From: Yponomeuta sedellus
Taxonomy: Eukaryota > Arthropoda > Insecta > Lepidoptera > Yponomeutidae
DNA: 64,000 nucleotides
NCBI GenBank assembly: GCA_934045075.1
Contig: OW203724.1
Span: 19,149,143-19,213,142, forward strand
Direction of reading: 5' to 3'
Shown here: positions 10,681 through 20,355 of the stretch, in pieces
Layout of the letters: each line of letters opens with the position of its first letter
How positions within the stretch are numbered: position 1 is the first letter of the stretch
The notes under the pieces: generated by a model
The model's input: the letters and a program-made list of their open reading frames with translations, nothing else
Database searches by the model: none
Told to the model about the DNA's origin: nothing
Position numbers and translations under genes: made by a program

Positions 10681-12363
10681 AAAGTAAAAAAAATAATCAG
10701 CAAAAAATAATAAAAGGCATTTGTAACGTGAAAGAGAAACTAAATTAAGATAATATAAGAATATTCTTTTTTGTACATCAGAGCACATATTATAAAACAT
10801 GTAAAGATACAAAATACAATTGGCGGCCTTGTTGTGTAAATTAAAGCTTTAAATCAGGTATTCTATTTTCGTGGACACGAAAGTTCACGAAGATTCAAAG
10901 GTTCCACAATTTCATTTTATGTGGCACCATTTAGTATAGTTATGCCAATTTGAATCAGTCACTTTATTTATTACAAAGTTAGTAAAGATGGATTGATATT
11001 TAATTAACAAAGAAGTCAACGTAAGTAACCCTTTATAACACTAAAATATTCAAAAATGTATAAGCAATGTAAGTAATCGATCATTAATCATCATATTTGA
11101 AATTTAAATACTCAACGAACTCATGCGCTATTTCTTCATCTTCACAATCTGAATAAATGAGATGGTTGAACGAAGACTCATTTTGAGTTGTCAAGCTGGA
11201 TAAGTCATTTTCACTTTAAGCGACCTTAAATTGGTGGACTGATCGAACCGTGAGATTAACCGACACCCGATTAACGTGGACATTTCGGGTTTCGGAATTT
11301 GCATTCTGTTTGCTGAATGTCAATGTAAGCCGCTGCTTTCGGGCCGTAGTGTAATGGATAAAAAGGCCACGGGAAATAAAAAGTCGACTCTGGCCATCTT
11401 TTCTCAAGTCGTTTTAAACCTCACCACCTATACGAATGTTAAGATTTCGCGATTTCCATCAAAAACTTTAAATGCCAAAGCATCAGTTAATTGTCTAACA
11501 AATGTAAGGAAAACGTAAGTGCTGCGGCCAGACACACGAAGAGCACTCGTACACGAGAATAACTCAGAGGTTACGCATCATCAGTCCCAACCATTTTAGT
11601 GGGAGAAATATGACCCGGCCACCACGCCAGCTTTTGAACGACCGTCAGCAAATCTGCAGATTAAGTTTTTGTCAGTCTGAAATATAAAGAAAGTTTAATA
11701 CACTGTGCCATCACTTTCTATCTCAATTTTTGTCCTCTAAACGCACTAGCAAAGTTTCATTGTGATCATGTCGGCATGTCGTTTGTAAATAAAAATCAAA
11801 CGTAGTTTCCATGGGAATTGCTCTTTGAGGGTGTCTTTTAAGCTAGGTGACCGTTGAGGTTAAGGCTAGGTCTTAGTATCATTTGATTATCATGATTGTT
11901 ATGAATAGTACAGATCAATTATTAGATGGGTTCATTCGATGGTAGCAGAAAAAAAAAACTAAAATCACATTTCGAACCCGCAACTCAAGCAAACATTTTT
12001 ACAAAGACGCACACACACATGCTACATACAACCATATCGATCGCCAAAGCCTTAAATATTACATAATTTTGTGCATTAAGGCTTTTCGCGAAGCACGCTG
12101 ATTCGATCACACAATTTAAAATTTTTAGCGAATGTCATAATATGAGTATATACTTTTACCTATCAAACCCTCAGATCGCCTTATCGCCTTTATACATAAG
12201 ATTTTAATCACAATCTTTGAAAATAAAAGTTGGTTCTGAAATTAAAATCATTGGAATCAAATTTTCTCAATCATAAACTTAGTAGAGGATACGAACACTA
12301 CAAAAACAACAAATAACTTCAAACCTTCAGAGTTCAGACCACATTTAAAAAAGTATACTCTCA
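10681..12363. other. No gene or clear repeat
   Basis: AT-rich. A possible reversed LINE tail (ATAAGAATATTC) lies near 10755. Nothing else supportable. Confidence 0.45.
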
Positions 12364-12650
12364 TCAGCCATTTGACGCCCACTGCAGGACATAGGTCTCC
12401 TTCATGGTTTTCCAGTCATTTGCCGTCTGTATCATCCAGTCACTCCCCGATGCCATTAATAATAATAATATAGCCCTTTTTATTCCGAGTTCCCTACAAC
12501 ATTCACATTTCAAAGTACTAAATATTTCAGTTATGATTAGTATGTCTCGCAAATTGGCGTGTCTATTCTCCTCCAGCACTCTCCACTGAACTCTATCCTT
12601 TGCTACTCTGGTCCAGGTTGGTCCCAAGGTTAGGCGTATGTCTTACCATC
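12364..12650 (-). pseudogene. Two RTE-type LINE ORF2 ends (family 2) around a TAA repeat
   Basis: 12440-12370 on the minus strand reads ASGSDWMIQTANDWKTMKE and then TYVLQW. 12650-12590 reads LGPTWTRVAKDRVQWRVLEE. Both are the DW...A.DR..W..L.E pattern of the LINE tail. A (TAA)n run at 12458-12470 lies between them. Confidence 0.5.
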
Positions 12651-12748
12651 TTGTCCTCTCTTGGATACCATAATATCACTTGTTAGAGCCCTGATCCCAT
12701 TGTATTACGAAATGTTAAATTGTGCGAGCAAGCTTGCTTCACGTAAGA

Positions 12749-12959
12749 ACAGCCTAAGGACGGCCACATAAATTTTTAATGTCCAAGATAGCTATATACG
12801 TATTTATTGGTGTTTCTCATTAATCTACATTAATGAGAAACACCAATAAATACGTATATAGCTATATAGCTATATTCAAATAAACAGCCTAAGGACGGCC
12901 ACATAAATTTTTAATGTCCAAGATAGCTATATACGTATTTATTGGTGTTTCTCATTAAT
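12749..12959. repeat. 76-bp direct duplication with a central 37-bp-arm palindrome
   Basis: 12749-12824 and 12884-12959 are identical over 76 bp. 12788-12824 and 12829-12865 are exact reverse complements with a 4-nt loop CTAC. The design is the same as at 6940-7304. Confidence 0.9.
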
Positions 12960-13350
12960 GTAGGCAGAGCATTACAGAAAAGTTTTCCCCAAAACCGGCT
13001 TTCGCTATGGATTGATACACCTTACAACTTATAATGAGATTCGAGTCCATTGCGGACGTGAATTTTCCCTCTAAAATTGACTTAGCGGAAGTTAGCTTCG
13101 GTCTGTCCCAGGTTAATCAGATTGGGAGCGAAAAATCCTTAGAAAAGCCAACGTTATTCTGCAAAATGGAGGTTCCGTACCTTTGTTCGTACTACCGATA
13201 GACCGTTGCGAAAATAACTGCACACTTTCCTAGTAAATTGAACAAATTTGATATTTGCAAAGGCTCCCGAAAGGCGAAATTTGTCCGTGAATATGTTATT
13301 GCGTCTGTACTAGGTCTGTGCTGTGAACTAAGTTGCTCTACCCCCGACCA
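12960..13350. other. No gene; short repeat TTAGCTTCGGTCT at 13093
   Basis: The same 13-mer flanks the foldback element at 1763-2320. Otherwise nothing. Confidence 0.4.
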
Positions 13351-13543
13351 GGGCCTCGATTCTGTTAGTGCATTACATTACAATGACAGATAGATGGACA
13401 AGTTACGTGGCGTGTTTTGTATACCATTGGCGGCTAGATGATGTGGTACGTGTGCGGGCTTAAATGTAAAGCAGCAATGAAATGAAAGCGCCATGTTCAT
13501 GCAGTTGTCATTGTACTACAATGCATTAGCAGAATCTAGGGCC
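13351..13543. mobile_element. 193-bp MITE, copy 1
   Basis: The left end GGGCCTCGATTCTGTTAGTG and right end ATGCATTAGCAGAATCTAGG-GCC are inverted repeats of about 36 bp. Copies are at 44781-44936 and 57348-57540. It has no coding capacity. Confidence 0.75.
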
Positions 13544-13615
13544 TGAAAATCGGTTTTACGGAAGTACAGTAAAAGTGACAACCCGAAAAGATGTTCTAAG
13601 GACAAAGATGTCGGG

Positions 13616-13802
13616 AGCAGTGTATTTCCTTTGATTACATGTACTGATGACCAGGAAACCTCAAGATCCGCGACTGGCGTCAAACATCTGCGCGGGTGCG
13701 CCGCGCGTTCGCCGGAGACGAGCAACCGACGTTGCGTGCTCCGCCTCCACTCACCATCTGCGAATCAGAGCGAAACCTGGTCGGACTCTTCCGACAAAAA
13801 AA
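13616..13802 (+). other. GC-rich island, possible unassigned exon
   Basis: Within AT-rich DNA, 13660-13760 is GC-rich and open in one plus-strand frame (containing SATGVKHLRGCAARSPETSN). A candidate acceptor GATGACCAG ends at 13659 and a candidate donor AATAA|GTAAGT at 13804. No domain is recognised. It could also be an old repeat. Confidence 0.2.
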
Positions 13803-15029
13803 TAAGTAAGTGAATCCGGAGCTAAGCTATTAATGATAGATTCAGCATCATGCGGTTTGCACACGCAGAAACGTCCGATTTAACTACATGCTCCGCATCA
13901 ATCCAGAAAACGAGACCGTCCTAACGAATTCACAGCTTTAAAGTATCACTGCTATGCTCAAAGAGCGGCACTTACGGTGGCCCAGGGAGGTTCTCTTCAG
14001 CATGATAGCACAAGCAAAAAGGTGAGTTGGACGACTTCCCTGCGTTTTAAGGATTACGCTAAATTGACTTTGCTAAGTATGGAGTATGGCAGCATAAGGA
14101 TTTTGTCCATTTTGGGCCATACGTGGGCAGAATGTTAGAGAAAAATCGAAATAACCCCTGATTATAATTAATTTCAAAACGAATATTTTTGCTTATCTCG
14201 TTGTATAAATCGACATTTTAAACAGTTACAAACTAATAAGAATTTTATCTGACATCCAGTCTTTATTCTGTCAATCAGCCTTGATTTTTATTTCGGTGTT
14301 ACAAATTGCAAAGAAAATAATTTGGAGTTTCTAATGCAACGCGTTTTAGTATTATTTGGGTAAAAAATAATGCACACTAATGCAACAGCATTACAATACT
14401 TGCTAGATATTATGTCGTATTCAATTATTGGTGTGCTCAGTTTTGGCATCCCATAAGCGATTAGTGGGTGGAGTTAGCGGAAGATCGCGACGAGTGGCGG
14501 TGTCTTTTCAGTAAATGAGTGGTTCGCCTGGTTCCTGTCTTAATCTGGTCAAGGCTCAGACTTTAACCAGCCAGACAGACCAGCAGGCGCCGGCCGCCTA
14601 CATAATGCCAAGTATTCCGCCGAGAAGTCCTCTGTCGAATAGGACTTTTTAGTTACGAACGTGCTCCATAAACGCTGCTTAAACCATTTGTAATACATGT
14701 ACAAGCCGTTGATATATCTTTCAAGGTATATCAATGGCAACATATAATTATCAGTGTTTTCAAGGACATATAAATCTTATTGTTTATTCAATGCTCTGTT
14801 CGAGATGAAATCTCCATGCTTATATTTATCTCTATAGCCTTTGATTGTTCTTCAAAGTAATTGTTTGTTTTGTACTAATCGTATTCTGTATTCCAAACTT
14901 AGTCATATAGGTTTGTTAGCGAAACACTAGAATTCAATTGCCACTTGTGTAAATTACATTTCAACTGTGAAGTTACGTGCACTCTATTTCTATTGAACTT
15001 TTATCCTCGACAGCGTGCGCCTCTACCTA
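13803..15029. other. No gene or recognisable repeat
   Basis: Only short chance frames. Confidence 0.45.
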
Positions 15030-15495
15030 AATATATAACCTCAGGCCTGTATCCCAGAGGGGTAGGCAGAAACCAGGGACTGCCACTTGCCACGATCCTG
15101 ACAGATCACTTTAGTTTCATCATCATTCATAAGTCGTTGCATGCACGCACGCCGGTTCCGGGTACTTTTTATCTTTCCCTTTGCTAATATATTCCCTATT
15201 TGGTCGATGTATGTCCGCCTGGGACGTCCCTTACCAGCCCTCCCACTCACATTCGCAATATGTATTTGTTTTGTCAATATTTCTTCCTTCATCCTCTCCA
15301 CATGTCCAAACCAACGCAACATTCCTTTCTCAATTCTAGTCACTACTTCCTCTTTCAGACTATTGCGTATCCTGTCATTCAAAGTAACACTACACATACT
15401 TCTCAAGGACCTCATTTCTACTGCATTAAGTCTACTTTCTTGCTTCTTTTGCCACACCCAGGTCTCGCTACCATACATAAGCCTCTATCTTATGC
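15030..15495 (-). pseudogene. RTE-type LINE ORF2 C-terminus, longest family 1 copy
   Basis: An open frame of about 145 residues begins at MYGSETWVWQKK, continues with VEMRSLRSMCSVTLNDRIRN, TRIEKGMLRWFGHVERMKEE, GKGRPRRTYIDQIGN, STRNRRACMQRLMN and ends CQDRGKWQSLVSAYPSG...stop. This is the region after the reverse-transcriptase catalytic core; no YxDD or endonuclease is present. It is a 5'-truncated retrotransposon copy with few lesions, so relatively young. The clade (RTE) is assigned from memory of similar insect proteins. Confidence 0.8.
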
Positions 15496-15904
15496 ATGAA
15501 AAATAAACAAAGCATCGCGCCAACTCGCTTTCATGCAGCGGGCCAGAGCGAGATGGCGGGAGTCTCCTCGGATAAAATCTATATGCAAAGAAAATGTCAG
15601 CGTTAAGGTCAGGCAGAGCTGAAAGTCGGATATTGGTGTTTCACGGTCCAGGAATAACAAATTACTTCGTTTTCCTCCACTGTTTGTCTAGCGATTTTTT
15701 CTAGACCCCACTCAGGGCACTATTATTCTACTCTTCGTGTTCATTTTGTACGTTGGCCAGAAAAGTACCCACTCTACTTTACTCAAATGAATACCAAAAT
15801 TAAATATACCAAATGCAAGAATGATGGTGTACCAACAAGAGTCGAACTCCCAAAACAATTATGGTAATAATATCGACATACTTTCACAACTTGTATTGAA
15901 TAAT
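15496..15904. other. No gene or recognisable repeat
   Basis: Nothing supportable. Confidence 0.45.
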
Positions 15905-16125
15905 CACACTTCACACTAATATTATAAAGGCGTAAGTTTGTGAGTGTGTATGTTTGTTACTTCTTCAGGTCTAAACGGCTGGAGCGATTTTAAGAAAATT
16001 TGGTATGAAGTTAGCTGACAACCTAGATTAATACAGGCTACATTTTACTGCGGGTAAAATATCTTATCCCCATGGGAAAATCGATAAACCGCGGGAAACA
16101 CCTAGTACCGCACAGCTAGTACCTA
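15905..16125 (+). repeat. Lepidopteran interspersed repeat (TATTATAAAGGCG type)
   Basis: ATTATAAAGGCGTAAGTTTG, GTATGTTTGTTACTTCTTCA, AACGGCTGGAGCGATTTTAA and CGCGGGAAACACCTAGTA form the standard sequence of a very common lepidopteran repeat, probably Helitron-like (from memory). Confidence 0.6.
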
Positions 16126-16197
16126 TCTTTTAATTTCAGTTGTATATCGACACCATACAATCACTTTTCTTGGTCCCAAATTGCGAAGTCCTGTGTT

Positions 16198-16890
16198 GTG
16201 GTAACCAGGCTAGGACATCCTTGGAAGTTCACACAGACTGAAGCCATTTCGGACTGCGATTCACTCCGAGTGGCTGTTGCTTTGCGCTTAGGTTGTGAAG
16301 TCTGTCAACCGCACCGTTGTGTCTGTGGCGTGGAGGTGGACGCTCAGGGCCGCCACGAGCTGCATTGTGTCCGTAGTGCAGGTAGAATCTCTCGGCACCA
16401 TAGCATAAATGATATTGTTCGACGGGTTCTGGTTTCGGCAAATATCCCTTCTGTCCTTGAGCCTCCGGGCTTATGCCGGAACGATGGGAAACGTCCGGAC
16501 GGCCTTATTCTGGTTCCGTGGGAGAAGGGTCGAAGTTTGTTGTGGGATGCGACTTGTGTGTGCACGTTCGCGCCCTCGCATGTCGTATCTACTGCCGCTG
16601 CTGCTGGTGCCGCGGCTGAACTGGCTGCGAGGCATAAGACGCAGAAGTATAGCCAGCTTATTAATTCCTACATATTTGTGCCGCTGGCTATAGAAACTTC
16701 TGGTGTATGGGGAGCGCAGGGCAGCGCTTTTATTAGGGAGCTGGGACGCCGATTGAGGGACCGTGGCATGGACGTTCGCTCTGGGGCATATCTGAGCCAA
16801 AGGATTTCCCTTGCTGTGCAGCGCAGTAACGCGGCCAGTATTATGGGGACTTTTGGTTCGGATGTGGCTCGGAGCGATTTATTTGCATAG
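16198..16890 (+). pseudogene. LINE-type C-terminus: CCHC finger plus restriction-like endonuclease fold
   Basis: An open frame of 230 codons ends at TAG 16890 and has no convincing own start (first codon GTG), so it is a 5'-truncated ORF. Order: LRVAVALRLGCEVC (about 24-37), then CVCG...GRHELHC (about 42-57), RHHSIND (about 65-71), then KRPDGLILVPW (about 97-107) and LLWDATCVC (about 113-121), then GVWGAQGSAFIRELGRRLRD and RISLAVQRSNAASIMGT. The finger followed by RH..I and RPD...D.T is the layout of the C-terminal nuclease of R2-like retrotransposons. The adjacent reverse transcriptase is absent here. The GC content is high for the window. It could also be a domesticated fragment, but no exon signals support that. 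Confidence 0.65.
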
Positions 16891-16959
16891 AGTTTTTTTT
16901 TGTTTGTTTCAATTATTATTTTATTATTATTGTTATTGCCTTGACAGCCATTCATACAA

Positions 16960-17045
16960 AATTAAATGTATGGCGGACCCCAGTGGGAATTGAACCCACG
17001 GCCTGTGAGTAATACAGCCAGACCTGAAGTGTCTGGGTGTACTTC
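16960..17045 (-). repeat. tRNA-like SINE head fragment
   Basis: The reverse complement contains CCGTGGGTTCAATTCCCACT, a B-box-like sequence, next to GGTCTGGCTGTATTAC. It is probably a SINE remnant and not a working tRNA gene. Confidence 0.4.
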
Positions 17046-17130
17046 CATATTCATGATATCCGTCTGTATCAATTTTCATGTTTGTGATGTACTAGTTTGG
17101 GACTAGGACAAGAGATTGTGATAAGTGGAA

Positions 17131-17716
17131 GTTATTTATTTGTTTGTTTGTTTGTTTGTTTGTTTGTTTGTTTGTTTGTTTGTTTGTTTGTTTGTTTGTT
17201 TGTTTGTTTGTTTGTTTGTTTGTTTGTTTGTTTGTTTGTTTGTTTGTTTGTTTGTTTGTTTGTTTGTTTGTTTGTTTGTTTGTTTGTTTGTTTGTTTGTT
17301 TGTTTGTTTGTTTGTTTGTTTGTTTGTTTGTTTGTTTGTTTGTTTGTTTGTTTGTTTGTTTGTTTGTTTGTTTGTTTGTTTGTTTGTTTGTGTTTGTTTG
17401 TTTGTTTGTTTGTTTGTTTGTTTGTTTGTTTGTTTGTTTGTTTGTTTGTTTGTTTGTTTGTTTGTTTGTTTGTTTGTTTGTTCGTTCGTTCGTTCGTTCG
17501 TTCGTTCGTTCGTTCGTTCGTTCGTTCGTTCGTTCGTTCGTTCGTTCGTTCGTTCGTTCGTTCGTTCGTTCGTTCGTTCGTTCGTTCGTTCGTTCGTTCG
17601 TTCGTTCGTTCGTTCGTTCGTTCGTTCGTTCGTTCGTTCGTTCGTTCGTTCGTTCGTTCGTTCGTTAGTTCGTTCGTTCGTTCGTTCGTTCGTTCGTTCG
17701 TTCGTTCATTCATTCA
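17131..17716. repeat. Compound tetranucleotide array (TTTG)n-(TTCG)n
   Basis: About 345 bp of TTTG (interrupted once by TGTTTG near 17392) switch at 17481 to about 225 bp of TTCG (one TTAG at 17665), ending in TTCATTCATTCATG. Long open frames on both strands here are artefacts of the 4-bp period. Confidence 0.97.
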
Positions 17717-18024
17717 TGTATTTATTTAAAAAATCATGTCTCAGGTATTGCAGCATTAGAGTGGTCCGTTCACTTAATTAGTACAAGTGGTCATCTCATT
17801 ACGTAGATGAAAAGGTCAGAGTTTTTAACTACTTGTGTGTGTTACTGTAAATTCTGTATAATTGTACATTCTGTTGGTGCCCCTTAATAAATAAAATATA
17901 TCACAGTCGATAGCATAATATTAATTAAAATTCTAAGCATGATTTATTAAAAACATAAATAAACGAAATAAATGTGACACCATAAACATTGTTAACTGAA
18001 ATTATGTTTATTTTTCTGTGTAAA
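17717..18024. other. No gene or recognisable repeat
   Basis: Nothing supportable. Confidence 0.45.
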
Positions 18025-18115
18025 TGTTGTACGCGGCGATAGGCCAGTCGGTAGATCAATGGACTTGAAAGCGATTAACTCAGGTTCGATTCTCAGTGCG
18101 GGCATATATTTTAAC
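18025..18115 (+). repeat. tRNA-like SINE head (family C)
   Basis: GGCGATAGGCCAGTCGGTAG (A-box-like) and CAGGTTCGATTCTCAGTGCG (B box) then GGGCATAT; matches the reversed head at 18601-18680. Confidence 0.5.
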
Positions 18116-18137
18116 TTAGTTTTTTTAAGTAACGTTA

Positions 18138-18306
18138 CGTAACATTTACATACAGGCACATATTACATTGCTTCTGGCCCCACACTAGGATACCCTGTGT
18201 CGTGGGAACCAGAAACAACGACATCACAAACATGTAAAAATCCAAGACCTGGGGTTTTTTTTTTGTTCCCAGCCGGTATTCGAACCCGGGACCTCTTGCA
18301 TGTTAT
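18138..18306 (-). mobile_element. tRNA-derived SINE (family A)
   Basis: Contains the tail (CTTCTGGCCCCACACTAGGA), the centre (AACGACATCACAAACATG) and the reversed B box (ATTCGAACCCGGGACCTC). The 5' part of the tRNA head is missing. Confidence 0.75.
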
Positions 18307-18332
18307 ATACATTTGTGAATTTATACTAGCAA

Positions 18333-18400
18333 TCGTTATCGTTATCAACCCTTGTATGTCCCCACTGCTGGGGCACGGGTCTCTTCCTCATACTAGCAAT
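18333..18400 (-). mobile_element. 5S-SINE tail fragment
   Basis: ATCAACCCTTGTATGTCCCC then ACTGCTGGGGCACGGGTCTC is the reversed 3' end. Confidence 0.6.
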
Positions 18401-18690
18401 ACCACTCGCTAATCTTGAAGGAAAACATCGTGAGGAAACCCGCGAGTCTGAGGTGTTCAAATGCTCACCGCTTGAAATTGCCAATTCTCGTTGGGCACGC
18501 GTGGTAATTAAACCCATGCTCCCTTATAGAAGGCCTGTGCCCTGCAGTGGGAAGTTTATATATAGTTTATAACCTATATATAAACTTCCCACTGCAGGGC
18601 AGGGATACACGCCCGCACTGAGAATCGAACTTGAGTTAATGGCTTCCGAGTCCATTGTTCTACCGACTACGCTACCGCCGCTTAAAACAT
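18388..18690. repeat. Family C SINE pieces around a 26-bp-arm palindrome
   Basis: A plus-strand body (AAGGAAAACATCGTGAGGAA, 18419) is followed by the perfect palindrome 18539-18564/18575-18600 (arm GCCCTGCAGTGGGAAGTTTA..., loop 10 nt) and then a minus-strand tRNA-like head (18601-18680, CGAACTTGAGTTAATGGC). Confidence 0.7.
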
Positions 18691-18963
18691 TTATAGGTAC
18701 ACAAGATTAAACGTAATTTGAGCTAACAATGTTGTCACCTCAGACGACTTTTTTGTCTCGAATCATGGATCAGTGAGCTTGTGCTGAGTAATTCTGACAT
18801 AATGAATGTCTTGTTCAATAGCCCGAGGGACCCTAATGCCGCCCGCCACAAAGTTTCCTAAAAAGATACAAAGAATCTAAATGTTGCTCCGGCCTCTATT
18901 TCGTTTTATCTTTCAGCGCTCGTCGTGCAGACAAGTTGGGATGCCTTTTAAAGTGCCCATTTT

Positions 18964-19065
18964 TGTCTTAAGTTCCGAAGCGCTGGGACGGTTAGCCATA
19001 GGTAGCGGGGTCGAGTCCCGGCATGGGTGGAAGCTTTAGCGTCTAAATAGGGTTTTAAAAATATT
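18964..19065 (+). mobile_element. tRNA-derived SINE head (family B)
   Basis: GGTCGAGTCCCGGCATGGGT then GGAAGCTTTAGCGTCTAAAT matches the family B head and its start of body (see 27400-27512). Confidence 0.55.
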
Positions 19066-19295
19066 TAGAAAGGCTAAAATATCTAATGAGCGACTTACCG
19101 GCATCAGTGAGATATCGAACCTCTTTACAATACTCTGTGTATTACGTACAGGCAGCTGGCTGAAGTAATTTGCATAACTTGTAGCCCCGAGTACCTTCTA
19201 GGTGCCAATGGTATAAATAAACACGTCACGTGACTCTTCTTTGTATCTGTAATTGTTGTTTATATTCATTTTGTTGCAATAACCCGTGCTGAGGA

Positions 19296-19700
19296 CCATT
19301 TTAAAACCTATTTAGGGGCTAAAAATTCCGCCCGTGCCGGGAATCGAACCCACGACCTCTGGCTAACCGTACCAGCGCTCTCCCAATTGAGCTAATGGGC
19401 AAGTGCCAGCATCAGCGAAATTTCGAACCTCTTTACCATATTATTATTGCCTGTAATTATTATTATTGTTGTAAATAATACAGAGAATATTGTATAGAGG
19501 TTCAAAATTTCGCTGATGCTGGCACTTGCCCATCAGTGAAATGCGAGTGCCAGCATCAGCGAAATTTTGAACCTCTTTACAGTATTATAATTGCCTGTAA
19601 ATAATACGAAGAATATTGTAGAGGTGCGCTGGCACTTGCCAATCAGCGAAATGCGAGTTCCGGCATGGGCGGAATTTTCAGCCTCTAAATAGGTTTGTAC
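19296..19700. repeat. Family B SINE copies, inverted and direct
   Basis: A reversed head at 19325-19400 (GCCGGGAATCGAACCCACGA, CCCAATTGAGCTAATGGG) is followed by body pieces CAGCGAAATTTCGAACCTCT in both orientations (about 19411, 19500, 19556) and a last forward end (CGGCATGGGCGGAATTTTCA, 19661). Confidence 0.6.
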
Positions 19701-19759
19701 CTAATTGTTGTGTAATACACTAACAGAAAAAAGGTCCAGATGTTTTTCATCAGGATTCA

Positions 19760-19830
19760 ACTGCCTCATTGGTGTAGCGGTATCACGTCTGATAAGTACG
19801 CCAGAGGTCTTGGTTGGTTGGTTGACTCTA
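19760..19830 (+). repeat. tRNA-like SINE head fragment
   Basis: CCTCATTGGTGTAGCGGTAT followed by CGTCTGATAAGTACGCCAGAG resembles the A-box half of a tRNA-like head; no B box follows. Confidence 0.35.
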
Positions 19831-19897
19831 TAAAAAATCCTCGGATGCATATGCATCCGAAAACTAGTAGTGCTATTTCAACATTCTTAACGGGTTT

Positions 19898-20195
19898 CTT
19901 CTGCATAGCAGGAAGGTTAGGCCACACTCCACCACGGGGGCCAAGTCCGGGATGGTGGAGGATTGTAAGACTGTGACAGGTCTTACTGTCAGAAGTAAAA
20001 GTAATTCATCATCAGTCGTTAAGCCATTTCAGAGACCTTATGGGCGGCTCTAAAACTTCTGACAGTAAGGCCCACCACTGTCTAACAATCCTCCACCAAC
20101 CCGGACTTGGCCCCCGTGGTTAAGTATGGCCTAAACTTCCTGCGATGCAGGAAGAGATCCCTGCCCCAGCAGTAAGGACTTACAAGGGTGTAGAA
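19898..20195. mobile_element. Two 5S-SINE partial copies, inverted
   Basis: 19905-19999 is the reversed SINE 3' half (AGGAAGGTTAGGCCACACTC). 20027-20190 is a forward copy of the same region (CCTTATGGGCGGC, ACTTCTGACAGTAAGGCCCA, GGACTTACAAGGG). A smaller forward piece lies at 20324-20355. The inverted pair could fold into an imperfect stem of about 90 bp. Confidence 0.7.
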
Positions 20196-20355
20196 TCTCA
20201 AACCGTGTTCCAAGGTTCTTGAAGGTGGGCCCTAAAAATCACCATTAACGTAATTTAGAGATTGATCTGGTGAAAAAACCATTCGTAAAATAAACTGACA
20301 TGAAAAATAACTAATTACCCGACAACCCGGACTTGGCCCGCGTTGTGGAGTATGG

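Noticed and set aside
13092..13130. Second copy of the foldback element of 1763-2320
   Set aside because: Only the 13-bp flank and a few neighbouring bases match; no arms are present.
17097..17781. Reading frames of about 190-218 codons with FVCL and RSFV or NKQT and NERT repeats on both strands
   Set aside because: They arise from a 4-bp microsatellite read in every frame; there is no gene signal.
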